DNA from: Gammaproteobacteria bacterium
GTDB lineage: Bacteria > Pseudomonadota > Gammaproteobacteria > JAADHS01
Assembly: GCA_013151745.1 (NCBI GenBank)
Contig: JAADHS010000121.1
Coordinates: forward strand, 1-37,339
Length of the DNA: 37,339 bases
Reading direction: 5' to 3'
Part shown: piece after piece, positions 15,415 through 24,233 of the stretch
Layout of the letters: each line of letters begins with the position of its first letter
How positions within the stretch are numbered: the stretch's first letter is position 1
Program-made: the position numbers and the translations under genes
Notes under the pieces: generated by a model
The model's database searches: none
Seen by the model: the letters and a program-made list of their open reading frames with translations, nothing else
Told to the model about the DNA's origin: nothing

Positions 15415-16260
15415 ATGCCTGAAATAAAAATCATTAGCGAGCAAAAATGCTTTGGCGGCGTACAGGGCTTTTATTCCCATCAATCAAGTGCCTGCAATGG
15501 GGAGATGAAATTTGGAGTTTTTGTTCCTCCGGCAGCCAAAGCCGGCAAAGTTGCCACTCTTACCTATCTGGCCGGGCTGACCTGTACTGAAGAAACATTT
15601 GTCATCAAAGCCGGAGCACAAAGACTGGCTGCAGAACTTGGCCTGATGCTCATCGCCCCGGATACCTCACCCCGCAATCAGAACATTGAGGGGGAAGATG
15701 ATGATTGGGATTTTGGTACGGGAGCCGGATTTTATCTGGACGCCACTGAAGAACTATGGGCAAAAGCCTATAATATGCAAACCTATGTGGTTGAAGAATT
15801 ACGCCATATTGTTGCAGAAAACTTCTCCGCAGACTTATCTCGGCACGGGATATTTGGCCATTCTATGGGTGGGCATGGGGCTTTAACCCTGCATCTAAAA
15901 CATCCAAAAACCTATAAAAGCGCCTCAGCGTTTGCCCCGATTTGTGCGCCCATGTCGTGCCCCTGGGGACAAAAAGCGTTCAAAAATTATCTGGGGGGCG
16001 ATAAGCAAGTCTGGGAAAAACATGATGCCAGTCAGTTGGTTGCCACGCAACCTTCAAAGGCTCTATTGCTGGTGGATCAGGGATTAGCTGACAATTTTCT
16101 TGAAAGCGAACTTCATCCCCATCTGCTCGAACAGGCAGCAAAGGGTTCAGGGCAAAAGCTTACCCTTCGCCGTCATGAGGGCTATGATCATTCCTATTAC
16201 TTCATTCAGACATTTATGGAAGATCATTTGCGCCATCACGCTAAGGAGCTTACGAATTAA
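15415..16260 (+). CDS. frmB: S-formylglutathione hydrolase
   Basis: This esterase hydrolyses S-formylglutathione to formate and glutathione, completing glutathione-dependent formaldehyde detoxification begun by FrmA. The 281-residue protein is an esterase-D-type alpha/beta hydrolase: nucleophile Ser150 in GHSMGGHG, Asp226 in LADNF and His259 in EGYDHSYY form the triad, and LAGLTCTEE holds the oxyanion region. The ATG at 15415 is chosen because the protein then begins like its relatives; a GTG nine bases upstream (15406) is in frame but sits too close to the AGGG at 15399-15402. It forms an operon with frmA. Its last 11 bp overlap a decayed minus-strand reading frame. Confidence 0.96.
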   Translation: MPEIKIISEQKCFGGVQGFYSHQSSACNGEMKFGVFVPPAAKAGKVATLTYLAGLTCTEETFVIKAGAQRLAAELGLMLIAPDTSPRNQNIEGEDDDWDFGTGAGFYLDATEELWAKAYNMQTYVVEELRHIVAENFSADLSRHGIFGHSMGGHGALTLHLKHPKTYKSASAFAPICAPMSCPWGQKAFKNYLGGDKQVWEKHDASQLVATQPSKALLLVDQGLADNFLESELHPHLLEQAAKGSGQKLTLRRHEGYDHSYYFIQTFMEDHLRHHAKELTN

Positions 16261-16445
16261 GAGGTTTTTTGAGTAAGTGATAAGTCAGCGCCATGGCAAT
16301 GCAATGCTCAATGGTTTCTTTTGGCAATTCCTCATTAGCACTTAAGATTATGGCGCGATTGCCCTCATATGTAAGGATTGGATAGCGCGTTCATGCCACA
16401 CATAACATCTGTGTCGCTCTTCGCGACAATTTGTCAATAAAAGCG
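16250..16445 (-). pseudogene. Decayed reading-frame remnant
   Basis: On the minus strand a protein-like frame ends in TAA at 16250-16252: RYPILTYEGNRAIILSANEE and further, ending in TYHLLKKPLNS. It has no start codon. Upstream, a second frame (REERHRCYVWHE) joins it if one base is shifted near 16395, which suggests a frameshifted C-terminal fragment of a lost gene convergent with frmB. I do not recognise the family. It could also be coincidence. Confidence 0.35.
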
Positions 16446-16620
16446 AGCGAAAAATCGCCGCGCATTCTCCTGATTGCCGCCGAACGGAATTATGAATTAT
16501 TTTAGCCGATTTTTTTTAATAATGCCTAAAATTTTCTCATTTTATCTCCTCACATCACTTGCGGTTTCCCCTTATCTCGATGGATCGGTTAATCACTTTA
16601 GCAAACCGAAGTAGTGCTTA

Positions 16621-16795
16621 GGAATGGAACACAATAACTTAATACCAGTGGCGTTTTGATTGAGAAAAAATGCAGAAATAGTGACGCTTATTTCGAGCTT
16701 TTGCGATTGAAAAACGGGCACCACCAAAAGTAGGCGATTTTAGGTGAAGACGGACTAAAGCAGGGATGCCAATGGTATAAGTTATTTTGCATCCC
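16621..16795. repeat. Inverted-repeat element D upstream of the Mrp operon
   Basis: Left arm 16634-16652 (AATAACTTAATACCAGTGGC region) and right arm 16768-16784 (GCCAATGGTATAAGTTATT) are inverted copies with one mismatch and one gap. The outer bases GGAATGGAA / TTGCATCCC extend the match loosely. The arms enclose about 115 bp that is not itself clearly palindromic and has no ORF. This is compatible with a 175-bp non-autonomous insertion. The rest of the 16261-16904 gap holds only the decayed frame at its left end. Confidence 0.45.
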
Positions 16796-16904
16796 ATTGC
16801 GTTTTTCAGGATGATCATCGCCGTATTAAAATGTTAATATGTTTTTTAATTTTGTTGCTATAATTCTTTCATCCGTTTTGTTGATTAACCGTGGAATTCA
16901 TCAG

Positions 16905-17381
16905 ATGAAAATCTTTAGTTTTGGCGCGTTGCTTTTTGTTCTTTGGATCCTGTTGTCCGGAAAGTTTTCGCTCTTGCTATTAAGCTTGGGAGGAGGCAGC
17001 GTTGTATTGACACTTATTATAGCCAAGCGGATGAATGTCATTGATCACGAAAGTTATCCTGTCCATCTTTACGCCAAATTCCCCGCATTCTTTATCTATA
17101 TAATGGTTGAAATAATCAAATCAAATTTTGTTATGATAAAACGAATTTTGAAGTTAGGGAAAATCGATATCAGCCCTCAACTTGTCAATATACCTGTTTC
17201 ACAAAAAACGGATTTAGGGCGGGTAATCTATGCCAATTCCATTACATTGACTCCGGGAACAGTCAGCATTGAGCTTGACCCGGATTGGGTCACAGTCCAT
17301 GCCCTCACAAAAGAGGGGGCTGATGACTTGTTAGAGGGTAGTATGGCCAGGAAAATTCCTGACCAGGGGGTTGAAAAATAA
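16905..17381 (+). CDS. mnhE: Mrp/Mnh Na+/H+ antiporter subunit E
   Basis: Small subunit E of the multi-subunit Mrp cation/proton antiporter, 158 residues from the ATG at 16905. Two membrane helices at the N-terminus (LLFVLWILLSGKFSLLLLSL; VVLTLIIAKR) are followed by another hydrophobic stretch (AFFIYIMVEIIKSNF). The C-terminal cytoplasmic domain carries the family sequence YANSITLTPGTVSIELD. An in-frame ATG at 16839 would add 22 residues but has no ribosome site and extends past the usual MrpE start, so I prefer 16905. First gene of a ten-gene operon whose members overlap or abut; its stop shares a base with the next ATG. Confidence 0.88.
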   Translation: MKIFSFGALLFVLWILLSGKFSLLLLSLGGGSVVLTLIIAKRMNVIDHESYPVHLYAKFPAFFIYIMVEIIKSNFVMIKRILKLGKIDISPQLVNIPVSQKTDLGRVIYANSITLTPGTVSIELDPDWVTVHALTKEGADDLLEGSMARKIPDQGVEK

Positions 17382-17680
17382 TGTATATTGTCGTTACGAT
17401 CGCCATTTTAATTACGATGGCCTTGGCCTTGGCACGGGCACTGCTGGGACCCACGGTCTATGATCGAATTTCAGCGGTTAACATGTTTGGCACCAAAACC
17501 GTTCTGCTTATTGCTGTTTTTGCCTTTTTTTCTGGCCGAACAGATTTATTGGACATCGCCCTGGTTTATGCGCTGATTAACTTTATCGGCGTTGTTGCGG
17601 TATTAAGATTAGTTCAATATGGAGATTTTCATTCCAGTGCGAAGACATCCACAAAAACAGGCAAAATAAATTCTGAATGA
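17381..17680 (+). CDS. mnhF: Mrp/Mnh antiporter subunit F
   Basis: A 99-residue hydrophobic protein with three predicted membrane helices (residues about 3-22, 35-53 and 60-80) and the MrpF hallmark LGPTVYDRISAVNMFGTKTV. It is part of the small-subunit module E-F-G. The start codon overlaps the mnhE stop by one base (TAATG) and its own stop overlaps mnhG by four bases, so translation is coupled. Confidence 0.9.
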   Translation: MYIVVTIAILITMALALARALLGPTVYDRISAVNMFGTKTVLLIAVFAFFSGRTDLLDIALVYALINFIGVVAVLRLVQYGDFHSSAKTSTKTGKINSE

Positions 17681-17991
17681 TTATTGATATTCTGAGTGGG
17701 TTGTTGCTTGCCTGTGGTGGACTGCTGGGTGTGATAGGCGGCATAGGGATTCATCGTTTTCCGGATTTTTACAGCCGTTTACATGCGGTCGGAACAACGG
17801 ATACCTTATGCGCCATTTTGATTATTCTGGGCCTTATACTGCAAACTGGTTTGACACTTGATGCATTCAAACTGTTATTGATTTTATTTTTTCTCTTCTT
17901 CACCAGTCCGGTTGCCTCTCATGCCTTGGCGAATGCGGCGATGCACGGCGGCCTCAAACCCTGGCTTTCTAATGCTGAAATCAAAAAATGA
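17677..17991 (+). CDS. mnhG: Mrp/Mnh antiporter subunit G
   Basis: A 104-residue membrane protein with about three helices and the MrpG/PhaG signature GIHRFPDFYSRLHAVGTTDT, followed by ILFFLFFTSPVASHALANAA. It is required for Mrp complex assembly in studied systems. ATGA overlaps couple it to mnhF upstream and to the MbhD/E-type gene downstream. Confidence 0.92.
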   Translation: MIIDILSGLLLACGGLLGVIGGIGIHRFPDFYSRLHAVGTTDTLCAILIILGLILQTGLTLDAFKLLLILFFLFFTSPVASHALANAAMHGGLKPWLSNAEIKK

Positions 17992-18563
17992 TTGATATTC
18001 TGATCAATGTCACCTTATTGGCATTTTTAGCGATCACGGCAATTGCCATTGTGCGTATGACCCATCTTTTTGCGATCGTCATGCTCTATGGTATCTTCAG
18101 CTTCCTAACGGCAGGACTCTTTGTTGTCATGGATGCTGCGGATGTGGCCTTCACGGAAGCTGCGGTGGGCGCAGGGATCTCTACGGTATTAATGTTAGCA
18201 ACACTGGCACTGAGCAAAGACCATCAGGAAAAAAAATCACGGCATCGTCCCTGGCTACCTCTCAGTCTGGTGGTGGTGACCGGGGCCGCCCTTGTTTATG
18301 GCACGATGGATATCCCTGGTTTTGGTGATCCTGCTGCGCCCTCTCAAGTACATGTGGCACCCTATTATATCGAACAATCGATGCCCGATACGGGCGTGCC
18401 CAATATGGTCACTGCGGTGTTAGCGAGCTATCGCGGATTTGATACTTTAGGTGAAGTAGTGGTTGTTTTTACCGCTGGAATAGCGGTACTACTGCTCATT
18501 GGCGGACGGCGTGCCAAACAAACTGACAAGACACAGCTAGAAAAGGAAAGTGATGACGCATAA
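17988..18563 (+). CDS. MrpA C-terminal-type subunit (MbhD-MbhE fusion, DUF4040)
   Basis: A 191-residue membrane protein. The first half (residues 1-75: AIVRMTHLFAIVMLYGIFSF, then FTEAAVGAGISTVLMLATLAL) is a DUF4040/MbhD domain. The second half has a helix at about 89-105, a periplasmic loop and the MbhE-type end LASYRGFDTLGEVVVVFTAGIAVL. In canonical Mrp systems this part is the C-terminal tail of the giant MrpA protein; here it is a separate gene, so MrpA is split. Its end overlaps the start of the subunit B gene. Confidence 0.85.
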   Translation: MIDILINVTLLAFLAITAIAIVRMTHLFAIVMLYGIFSFLTAGLFVVMDAADVAFTEAAVGAGISTVLMLATLALSKDHQEKKSRHRPWLPLSLVVVTGAALVYGTMDIPGFGDPAAPSQVHVAPYYIEQSMPDTGVPNMVTAVLASYRGFDTLGEVVVVFTAGIAVLLLIGGRRAKQTDKTQLEKESDDA

Positions 18564-18972
18564 TCTCATTCCTAGGGTTGTATCAAAATTATTGATCCCG
18601 CTGATTATACTTTTCTCCCTTTATGTACAGTTTCATGGTGATTTTGGGCCGGGCGGTGGATTTCAGGCCGGAGTCATTTTCAGCGCAGCCATCATACTTT
18701 ACGCGCTGGTGTTTGGTCTTGATGTGGCAGAAAAAATCATTCCACCCTATATATTGCGTCTTATTGCCGCGCTCGGCGTTGTGCTTTATGCCGGTGTCGG
18801 GCTGGCCACTCAACTCTTGGGCGGACGCTATCTTGAGTACGGTGTGCTGGGAGAGACGCAAGTGGCCGGCCAACATCTTGGCATTCTTCTTGTGGAACTG
18901 GGGGTCGGTTTAACGGTGGCCTCGGTGATGTTAATTATCTTTTTTGCATTCGCAGGCAGAGGCCGCCCTTGA
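18553..18972 (+). CDS. mnhB: Mrp/Mnh antiporter subunit B
   Basis: A 139-residue MnhB-domain protein with four predicted helices. The conserved core is HGDFGPGGGFQAGVIFSAA, followed by LRLIAALGVVLYAGVGLATQ. The ATG at 18553 is taken because an AAAGGAAAG ribosome site fits it; the GTG one codon upstream (18550) is too close. Overlaps the preceding gene by 11 bp and shares its TGA with the start of mnhC. Confidence 0.9.
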   Translation: MTHNLIPRVVSKLLIPLIILFSLYVQFHGDFGPGGGFQAGVIFSAAIILYALVFGLDVAEKIIPPYILRLIAALGVVLYAGVGLATQLLGGRYLEYGVLGETQVAGQHLGILLVELGVGLTVASVMLIIFFAFAGRGRP

Positions 18973-19328
18973 TGGATTTTATTCTCGGTCATTATAACTA
19001 CTGGGTCGTTATTTTGTTGATGATGGTGGGGTTTTATATCGTCATTAGTCGTGGCAACCTGATCAAAAAAATTGTGGGGCTGAATATCTTTCAAGCTTCG
19101 GTATTTATACTTTATATTAGTCTAAGCACTGTTGAAAATGGCACTATCCCTATTTTCAAAGAAGGTTTTGAGGTTTATTCCAACCCCTTGCCTCACGTCC
19201 TGATTCTAACGGCCATTGTTGTGGGGGTCGCAACCACCGCACTGGGACTGGCCCTCGTCGTCCGTATCAAAGAAGCCTATGGCACGATTGAAGAAGACGA
19301 AATACATGAGCAGGATCATTCTCTATGA
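18972..19328 (+). CDS. mnhC: Mrp/Mnh antiporter subunit C (NuoK-like)
   Basis: A 118-residue three-helix protein homologous to complex I subunit NuoK: YNYWVVILLMMVGFYIVISR, then GLNIFQASVFILYISL, and LPHVLILTAIVVGVATTALGLALVVRI. The ATG at 18972 overlaps the mnhB stop (TGATG); the TTG just before it is not needed. It is coupled by a four-base overlap to the first antiporter-like subunit gene. Confidence 0.92.
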   Translation: MDFILGHYNYWVVILLMMVGFYIVISRGNLIKKIVGLNIFQASVFILYISLSTVENGTIPIFKEGFEVYSNPLPHVLILTAIVVGVATTALGLALVVRIKEAYGTIEEDEIHEQDHSL

Positions 19329-20809
19329 TGGCAATACAAGGCCACTTAAGCCTGCTGCTGGTCGTGGTTCCTTTGATTATGGCACCTATCGTTGCCATTT
19401 TACCTCGTGCTCGTCTTGCCTGGTTTGTGGCGCTGCTGGTCGCGGTGGTCTGCGCACTATTGGCGGGTATTCAATTATGGAATATCGTCAATGGCGGTGC
19501 CATCAGTTATGAGCTGGGAGGCTGGGCGCCCCCTTGGGGCATTGAATATCGCATTGATGCCGTCAATGCTTTTGTCGCCTTGATCGTCGCCGGCATTACC
19601 GCACTCACCCTGCCTTATGCGCTTTTGAGTGTTGAAAAAGAAATTCCTAAACAGCAGATTCCGTTTTTTTACGCCTTGTTTTTACTCTGCCTGTGTGGCC
19701 TGCTCGGCATCACTCAAACCGGTGATATTTTTAATGTGTTTGTCTTTTTAGAAATCTCTGCGCTTGCGTCCTATGGTCTGATCAGTCTTGGTCGCCATCG
19801 CCAGGCATTAACGTCCGCTTATCAATATCTGATCATGGGCACCATCGGCGCCACTTTTTTTTTGATCGGGGTCGGTCTCATTTATTCTCAAACCGGGACT
19901 TTAAATTTTGCCGATCTGGCAGAGCGTTTACCCGCCGTATTTGAGCATAAAACCGTACACACCGGTTTTGCCTTTATCGTGATTGGTGTGGCCTTAAAAT
20001 TGGCGCTTTTCCCGCTCCATCTCTGGTTACCTAACGCCTATACGTATGCGCCTACCGTCGTCACTATTTTCCTTGCGGCCACAGCAACAAAAGTAGCCGT
20101 CTATTTAATGTTACGCATATTATTTACGATTTTTCCTGATAACTTTGTAGTAAATACCCCGATATTTGATCTGTTTATTATTTTAGGCATAGCCGGTATT
20201 TTGATCGCGTCACTTTATGCGATTTATCAAATGGACATCAAGCGCCTACTGGCCTATTCCAGCGTGGCACAAATCGGTTATATGGCATTGGGTATTGGTC
20301 TCGCTTCAACGGCGGGGGTGATGGCCACATTGCTTCATCTGTTTAACCACGCCTTAATGAAAGGTGCTCTGTTTATGGCTGTGGGGGCAATTATTTACCG
20401 CCTGGGTTCATGCCGAATGGATAACATCAATGGCCTGGGTCGGGTCATGCCCTGGACATTTGGCGCAGTGATCATTGGCGGGCTGAGTTTGGTGGGGATA
20501 CCTGGAACGGCCGGATTTGTCAGTAAATGGTATTTAATACTGGCAGCACTTGAACAACAAGCCTGGATTTCGGTCGCCGTTATCCTGGTGGGGTCTTTAC
20601 TCGCAGTGGTTTATGTCGGAAAAATTATTGAGGCACTTTATTTCAAAGCGGCACTCGAAGCAAATAAATCAATAAAAGAAGCGCCCCTTCTTTTATTGCT
20701 ACCAACTTGGACATTGGCACTCGCTAATATCTATTTTGGACTGAATACAGAATTAACCGTGGGTGTGGCGACGAGCGCCGCGCAACTATTAATAGGCACG
20801 ATTGAATGA
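19325..20809 (+). CDS. mnhD: Mrp/Mnh antiporter subunit D (first antiporter-like subunit)
   Basis: A 494-residue polytopic protein of the proton-translocating NADH-dehydrogenase/Mrp family, with about 14 helices. Conserved charged residues for proton transfer are visible: Glu in VFVFLEISALASYG (TM5), Lys in ALKLALFPLHLWLP (TM7), and Lys in ATATKVAVYLMLR (TM8). The sequence NAYTYAPTVVTIFLAATATK is of MrpD type rather than NuoL/MrpA type. It carries out cation/proton exchange together with the other subunits. It overlaps its neighbours by four bases on both sides. Confidence 0.92.
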   Translation: MMAIQGHLSLLLVVVPLIMAPIVAILPRARLAWFVALLVAVVCALLAGIQLWNIVNGGAISYELGGWAPPWGIEYRIDAVNAFVALIVAGITALTLPYALLSVEKEIPKQQIPFFYALFLLCLCGLLGITQTGDIFNVFVFLEISALASYGLISLGRHRQALTSAYQYLIMGTIGATFFLIGVGLIYSQTGTLNFADLAERLPAVFEHKTVHTGFAFIVIGVALKLALFPLHLWLPNAYTYAPTVVTIFLAATATKVAVYLMLRILFTIFPDNFVVNTPIFDLFIILGIAGILIASLYAIYQMDIKRLLAYSSVAQIGYMALGIGLASTAGVMATLLHLFNHALMKGALFMAVGAIIYRLGSCRMDNINGLGRVMPWTFGAVIIGGLSLVGIPGTAGFVSKWYLILAALEQQAWISVAVILVGSLLAVVYVGKIIEALYFKAALEANKSIKEAPLLLLLPTWTLALANIYFGLNTELTVGVATSAAQLLIGTIE

Positions 20810-22272
20810 GTGCTGAAACACTGATCCTCGTTATACTGGGTTTACCCCTGCTGGGTGCGCTGGGCATTATTGCAACACATCGTTATCCCAATTTACGCGA
20901 AGGTGTCACATTGGTTACGGCTTCACTTGTTGCCATTTTGGTTGTTATCCTGGCTAGGCGTTTTATGGATGGTGAACCTTTTTCCCTGACGATTGCGGAA
21001 CCCTTTCCCGGCATCACGATCGCTTTTGAAATAGAAGCATTAGGGATGTTATTTGCACTGGTTGCGGGGTTGCTGTGGCTGATTACTTCTGTTTATGCAA
21101 TAGGCTATATGAGAGGGCGAAAGGAAAAGAATCAAACGCGATTTTATGCTGTTTTTGCCATCGCGATCAGCTGTACGCTGGGCGTTGCGTTTTCAGCTAA
21201 TTTATTTACGCTTTTCCTGTTTTACGAATTATTAACGCTTTCAACTTACCCACTGGTGGTTCATGCCGGTACCCCCGCAGCCAAAAAAGGAGGGCGAATT
21301 TATCTGGGTATTTTGCTGGGCACCTCCATTGGCTTTTTTCTCTTGGGTATTTTGATCACCTGGTTTATAGCGGGCACCGTTGACTTTCAGGAAGGCGGCA
21401 TTCTTGCTGGCAAACTTGATCCTGCCTGGGCAGGCTTACTGTTTGCATTGTTTCTTTTTGGTATCGGCAAAGCGGCGGTGATGCCGTTGCATCACTGGTT
21501 GCCTGCGGCCATGGTTGCGCCAACCCCGGTCAGTGCTTTGCTGCATGCAGTCGCGGTTGTCAAAGCAGGGGTTTTTACTTTATTAAAAGTCACCCTCTAT
21601 ATTTTTGGCAGCGATTTTATTTTGTCTAATGATGTCACCGGCGTTTTGATTTGGGCAGCAGCCATCACCATATTACTGTCCTCGATGATTGCCATGAGCA
21701 AGGATAACCTAAAAGCGCGTTTGGCCTACTCAACCATCAGCCAGCTCAGTTATATTGCCCTTGGGGCGATGTTAGCCAGTCAAGCGGCTATAATTGGTGC
21801 GTCCATGCATATTGCAATGCATGCGTTCGCTAAAATCACACTGTTTTTTGCAGCAGGCGCAATCTATGTCGCGACACATAAAACATTGGTCAGTGAACTC
21901 AATGGTTTAGGTCGTGTGATGCCCGTTACTTTTATCGCGTTTTTCATTGGCACCCTGAGTATTATTGGTCTACCTCCATTCGGTGGCATGTGGAGTAAAT
22001 GGTATCTTGGCTTAGGTGCCGTCGAAACAGGGCAGTTAATGCTGCTTGCCGTGTTGATGCTCAGCTCTCTATTGAATATTGCTTATCTTTTACCGATCCC
22101 CATTCGCGCTTTTTTTAGCAAACCAGACAATGGCGAGCACTATACCGAGATAAAAGAAGCCCCTCACCTGATTTTACTGGCCATGATGTTAACATCGGTG
22201 GCCTGTGTCATTCTGTTTTTCTACCCCGACCCCTTTTACCAACTGGCAAACCAGGCTGCTGGAGGATTTTAA
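20806..22272 (+). CDS. Mrp antiporter subunit, NuoL/MrpA-type (second antiporter-like subunit)
   Basis: A 488-residue polytopic antiporter-like subunit. LFLFYELLTLSTYPLV holds the TM5 Glu, FGIGKAAVMPLHHWLP the TM7 Lys, and MVAPTPVSALLHAVAVVKAG is characteristic of NuoL/MrpA proteins. It therefore probably replaces the N-terminal two-thirds of a canonical MrpA, with the MbhD/E-type gene upstream supplying the rest. It ends just before a small two-helix protein. Confidence 0.88.
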   Translation: MSAETLILVILGLPLLGALGIIATHRYPNLREGVTLVTASLVAILVVILARRFMDGEPFSLTIAEPFPGITIAFEIEALGMLFALVAGLLWLITSVYAIGYMRGRKEKNQTRFYAVFAIAISCTLGVAFSANLFTLFLFYELLTLSTYPLVVHAGTPAAKKGGRIYLGILLGTSIGFFLLGILITWFIAGTVDFQEGGILAGKLDPAWAGLLFALFLFGIGKAAVMPLHHWLPAAMVAPTPVSALLHAVAVVKAGVFTLLKVTLYIFGSDFILSNDVTGVLIWAAAITILLSSMIAMSKDNLKARLAYSTISQLSYIALGAMLASQAAIIGASMHIAMHAFAKITLFFAAGAIYVATHKTLVSELNGLGRVMPVTFIAFFIGTLSIIGLPPFGGMWSKWYLGLGAVETGQLMLLAVLMLSSLLNIAYLLPIPIRAFFSKPDNGEHYTEIKEAPHLILLAMMLTSVACVILFFYPDPFYQLANQAAGGF

Positions 22273-22273
22273 A

Positions 22274-22528
22274 ATGTCAGCACAAAATCATAAAGAACAT
22301 CTTTTTGATAAGCCTGAAAATGTTGAACGTCTACTAAAAGGCTTTTATGCGATTTGTATTTTGCTGGTGATTGCCGATTTTGTAGTGCATCGCCATGTCA
22401 GTCTTTCCTGGGAGGAAATACCCGCATTCTACGCCCTATATGGATTTATCGCCTGTGTCGTTTTGGTTGTGATCGCTAAAGCGATGCGAAAAGTGATAAT
22501 GCGCAAAGAAGATTACTACGATGAATGA
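22274..22528 (+). CDS. Small two-helix membrane protein of the Mrp operon
   Basis: An 84-residue protein with a charged N-terminus (NHKEHLFDKPENVERLLKG) and two predicted membrane helices (about 25-39 and 50-69), ending in basic then acidic residues (KAMRKVIMRKEDYYDE). It is not one of the seven classical Mrp subunits and I do not recognise a named family. The ATG at 22274 has a perfect GGAGG 8 nt upstream. It sits tightly between two antiporter-like subunits, overlapping the next by 8 bp, so it is probably an accessory or assembly subunit. Confidence 0.82.
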   Translation: MSAQNHKEHLFDKPENVERLLKGFYAICILLVIADFVVHRHVSLSWEEIPAFYALYGFIACVVLVVIAKAMRKVIMRKEDYYDE

Positions 22529-24215
22529 ACTGCCCCCGTTTATACTTTTTTTTGTCGCCGCACTGCTGGTACTGGTCACGCGGGGGTTCATCCGTAACCT
22601 TGTTTTATTAATGGCTCCGGTGATTGGCGGGCTGCATCTTTGGTTTAATGTCGAGCCGGGCATAGTCATGAGCCATTCAATTTTAACTTTTGAACTGGTC
22701 GTCATGCGAACGGACAAACTGAGTTTGCTGTTTGGTTATCTGTTTTGCCTTGCAAGCTTTATTTCATCTATTTACGCTTGGCACATCAAAGACCAGACAC
22801 AACAACTTGCCGGGTTAGTCTATGCGGGTTCCGCTTTAGGCGCAGTGTTTGCCGGTGACTTGATCACCCTGTTTATTTTTTGGGAATTACTGGCACTGAG
22901 TTCCGTTTTTCTTGTTTGGGCCAGAGGTACAGAACGGTCTTTTAATGCCGGTTTCCGCTACCTTATTTTTCAGGTCGTCTCCGGTGTTCTTCTCCTGGCG
23001 GGGGCATTAATCCACTATCACAACACCGGCTCACTGGCTTTTGATCACATTGGGCTAGAAGGGATAGCTTCCTGGCTAATTTTTATCGCATTCGGGATTA
23101 AGTGCGCCTTTCCATTTCTTCATAGCTGGTTGACTGATGCCTACCCTGAAGCCACGGTAACAGGAACCGTTTTTTTATCGGCGTTTACCACTAAGGTGGC
23201 CGTGTATTCACTAGCCAGAGGTTTTTCGGGTGAAGAAATTCTGGTTTATATCGGCGTCGCCATGGCCTGTTTTCCAATTTTCTATGCTGTCATTGAAAAT
23301 GATTTGCGGAAAGTGCTGGCCTATAGTTTGATCAATCAAGTGGGTTTTATGGTCACGGGCATCGGTATTGGAACCGCCCTGGCACTGAATGGTGCGGTTG
23401 CACACGCATTCAGTGATGTGATCTTTAAAGGTCTGTTATTTATGAGTATGGGTGCCGTATTATATCGTGTCGGTAATATTAATGGCTCTGACCTTGGTGG
23501 GCTTTATAAATCTATGCCCAGAACAACGGCGCTCTGTCTCGTGGGTGCCCTATCGATATCCGCATTTCCGTTATTCAGCGGTTTTATCAGTAAATCGATG
23601 GTGATGTCTGCCATGATCGAGGAAAATTTTGATTATCTCTGGTTACTCATGCTTTTTGCCTCGGCAGGTGTATTTCATCATGCGGGTATCAAGATCCCCT
23701 ACTTTGCCTTTTTTGCACATGATTCAGGTATTCGCACACAGGAAGCCCCGACCAATATGTTAATTGCCATGGGGCTGGCAGCAGCCTTGTGTATTTTTAT
23801 TGGTGCACAGCCACAATATTTATACTCATTGTTGCCCTGGGAAGTGGATTACTGGCCTTACGATACCACGCATGTTTTGGCGCAATTGCAGTTGCTGTTT
23901 TTCTCAGCACTCGCCTTTGTCTGGCTGAACAAAAAATGCATGTACCCACCCGAATTACACTCAACGAACCTGGATGTAGAATGGCTTTATCGTAAACTGG
24001 TACCGAAAATTTTCCGGCAGTGCCTCTATTTTTTACAACAGACAAAAAAATCTGTCGTTAGTATGACGCTTGCGCCCGTGCATAAAATAAGCCACACATT
24101 TTCGAAAACGTCAGTCGCTAAATATCATCTTTCCGAAAGCTGGCCAACAGGCAGCATGGTATTTTGGATCGCGATCATACTGGCTCTATATCTGCTCGTC
24201 GATATTTTTGCTTAA
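22521..24215 (+). CDS. Mrp/Mnh antiporter subunit D-like (third antiporter-like subunit)
   Basis: A 564-residue polytopic protein. The core keeps the same charged residues as the other two: Glu in LFIFWELLALSSVF, Lys in FGIKCAFPFLHSWLTDAYPEA, and Lys in SAFTTKVAVYSLAR. It is about 70 residues longer than the first subunit; the extra C-terminal part is a soluble linker (LDVEWLYRKLVPKIFRQCL) plus a final helix (WIAIILALYLLVDIF), resembling MrpD-like proteins of Mbh/Mbx-related complexes. It is the last gene of the operon, followed by a strong hairpin. Confidence 0.9.
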   Translation: MNELPPFILFFVAALLVLVTRGFIRNLVLLMAPVIGGLHLWFNVEPGIVMSHSILTFELVVMRTDKLSLLFGYLFCLASFISSIYAWHIKDQTQQLAGLVYAGSALGAVFAGDLITLFIFWELLALSSVFLVWARGTERSFNAGFRYLIFQVVSGVLLLAGALIHYHNTGSLAFDHIGLEGIASWLIFIAFGIKCAFPFLHSWLTDAYPEATVTGTVFLSAFTTKVAVYSLARGFSGEEILVYIGVAMACFPIFYAVIENDLRKVLAYSLINQVGFMVTGIGIGTALALNGAVAHAFSDVIFKGLLFMSMGAVLYRVGNINGSDLGGLYKSMPRTTALCLVGALSISAFPLFSGFISKSMVMSAMIEENFDYLWLLMLFASAGVFHHAGIKIPYFAFFAHDSGIRTQEAPTNMLIAMGLAAALCIFIGAQPQYLYSLLPWEVDYWPYDTTHVLAQLQLLFFSALAFVWLNKKCMYPPELHSTNLDVEWLYRKLVPKIFRQCLYFLQQTKKSVVSMTLAPVHKISHTFSKTSVAKYHLSESWPTGSMVFWIAIILALYLLVDIFA

Positions 24216-24233
24216 AAATGTAGCAATCTGGAT

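Noticed and set aside
14291-16260. Horizontal acquisition of the frmA-frmB pair
   Set aside because: The pair is flanked by gene-poor gaps, but no repeats, integrase or clear compositional break could be shown by eye.
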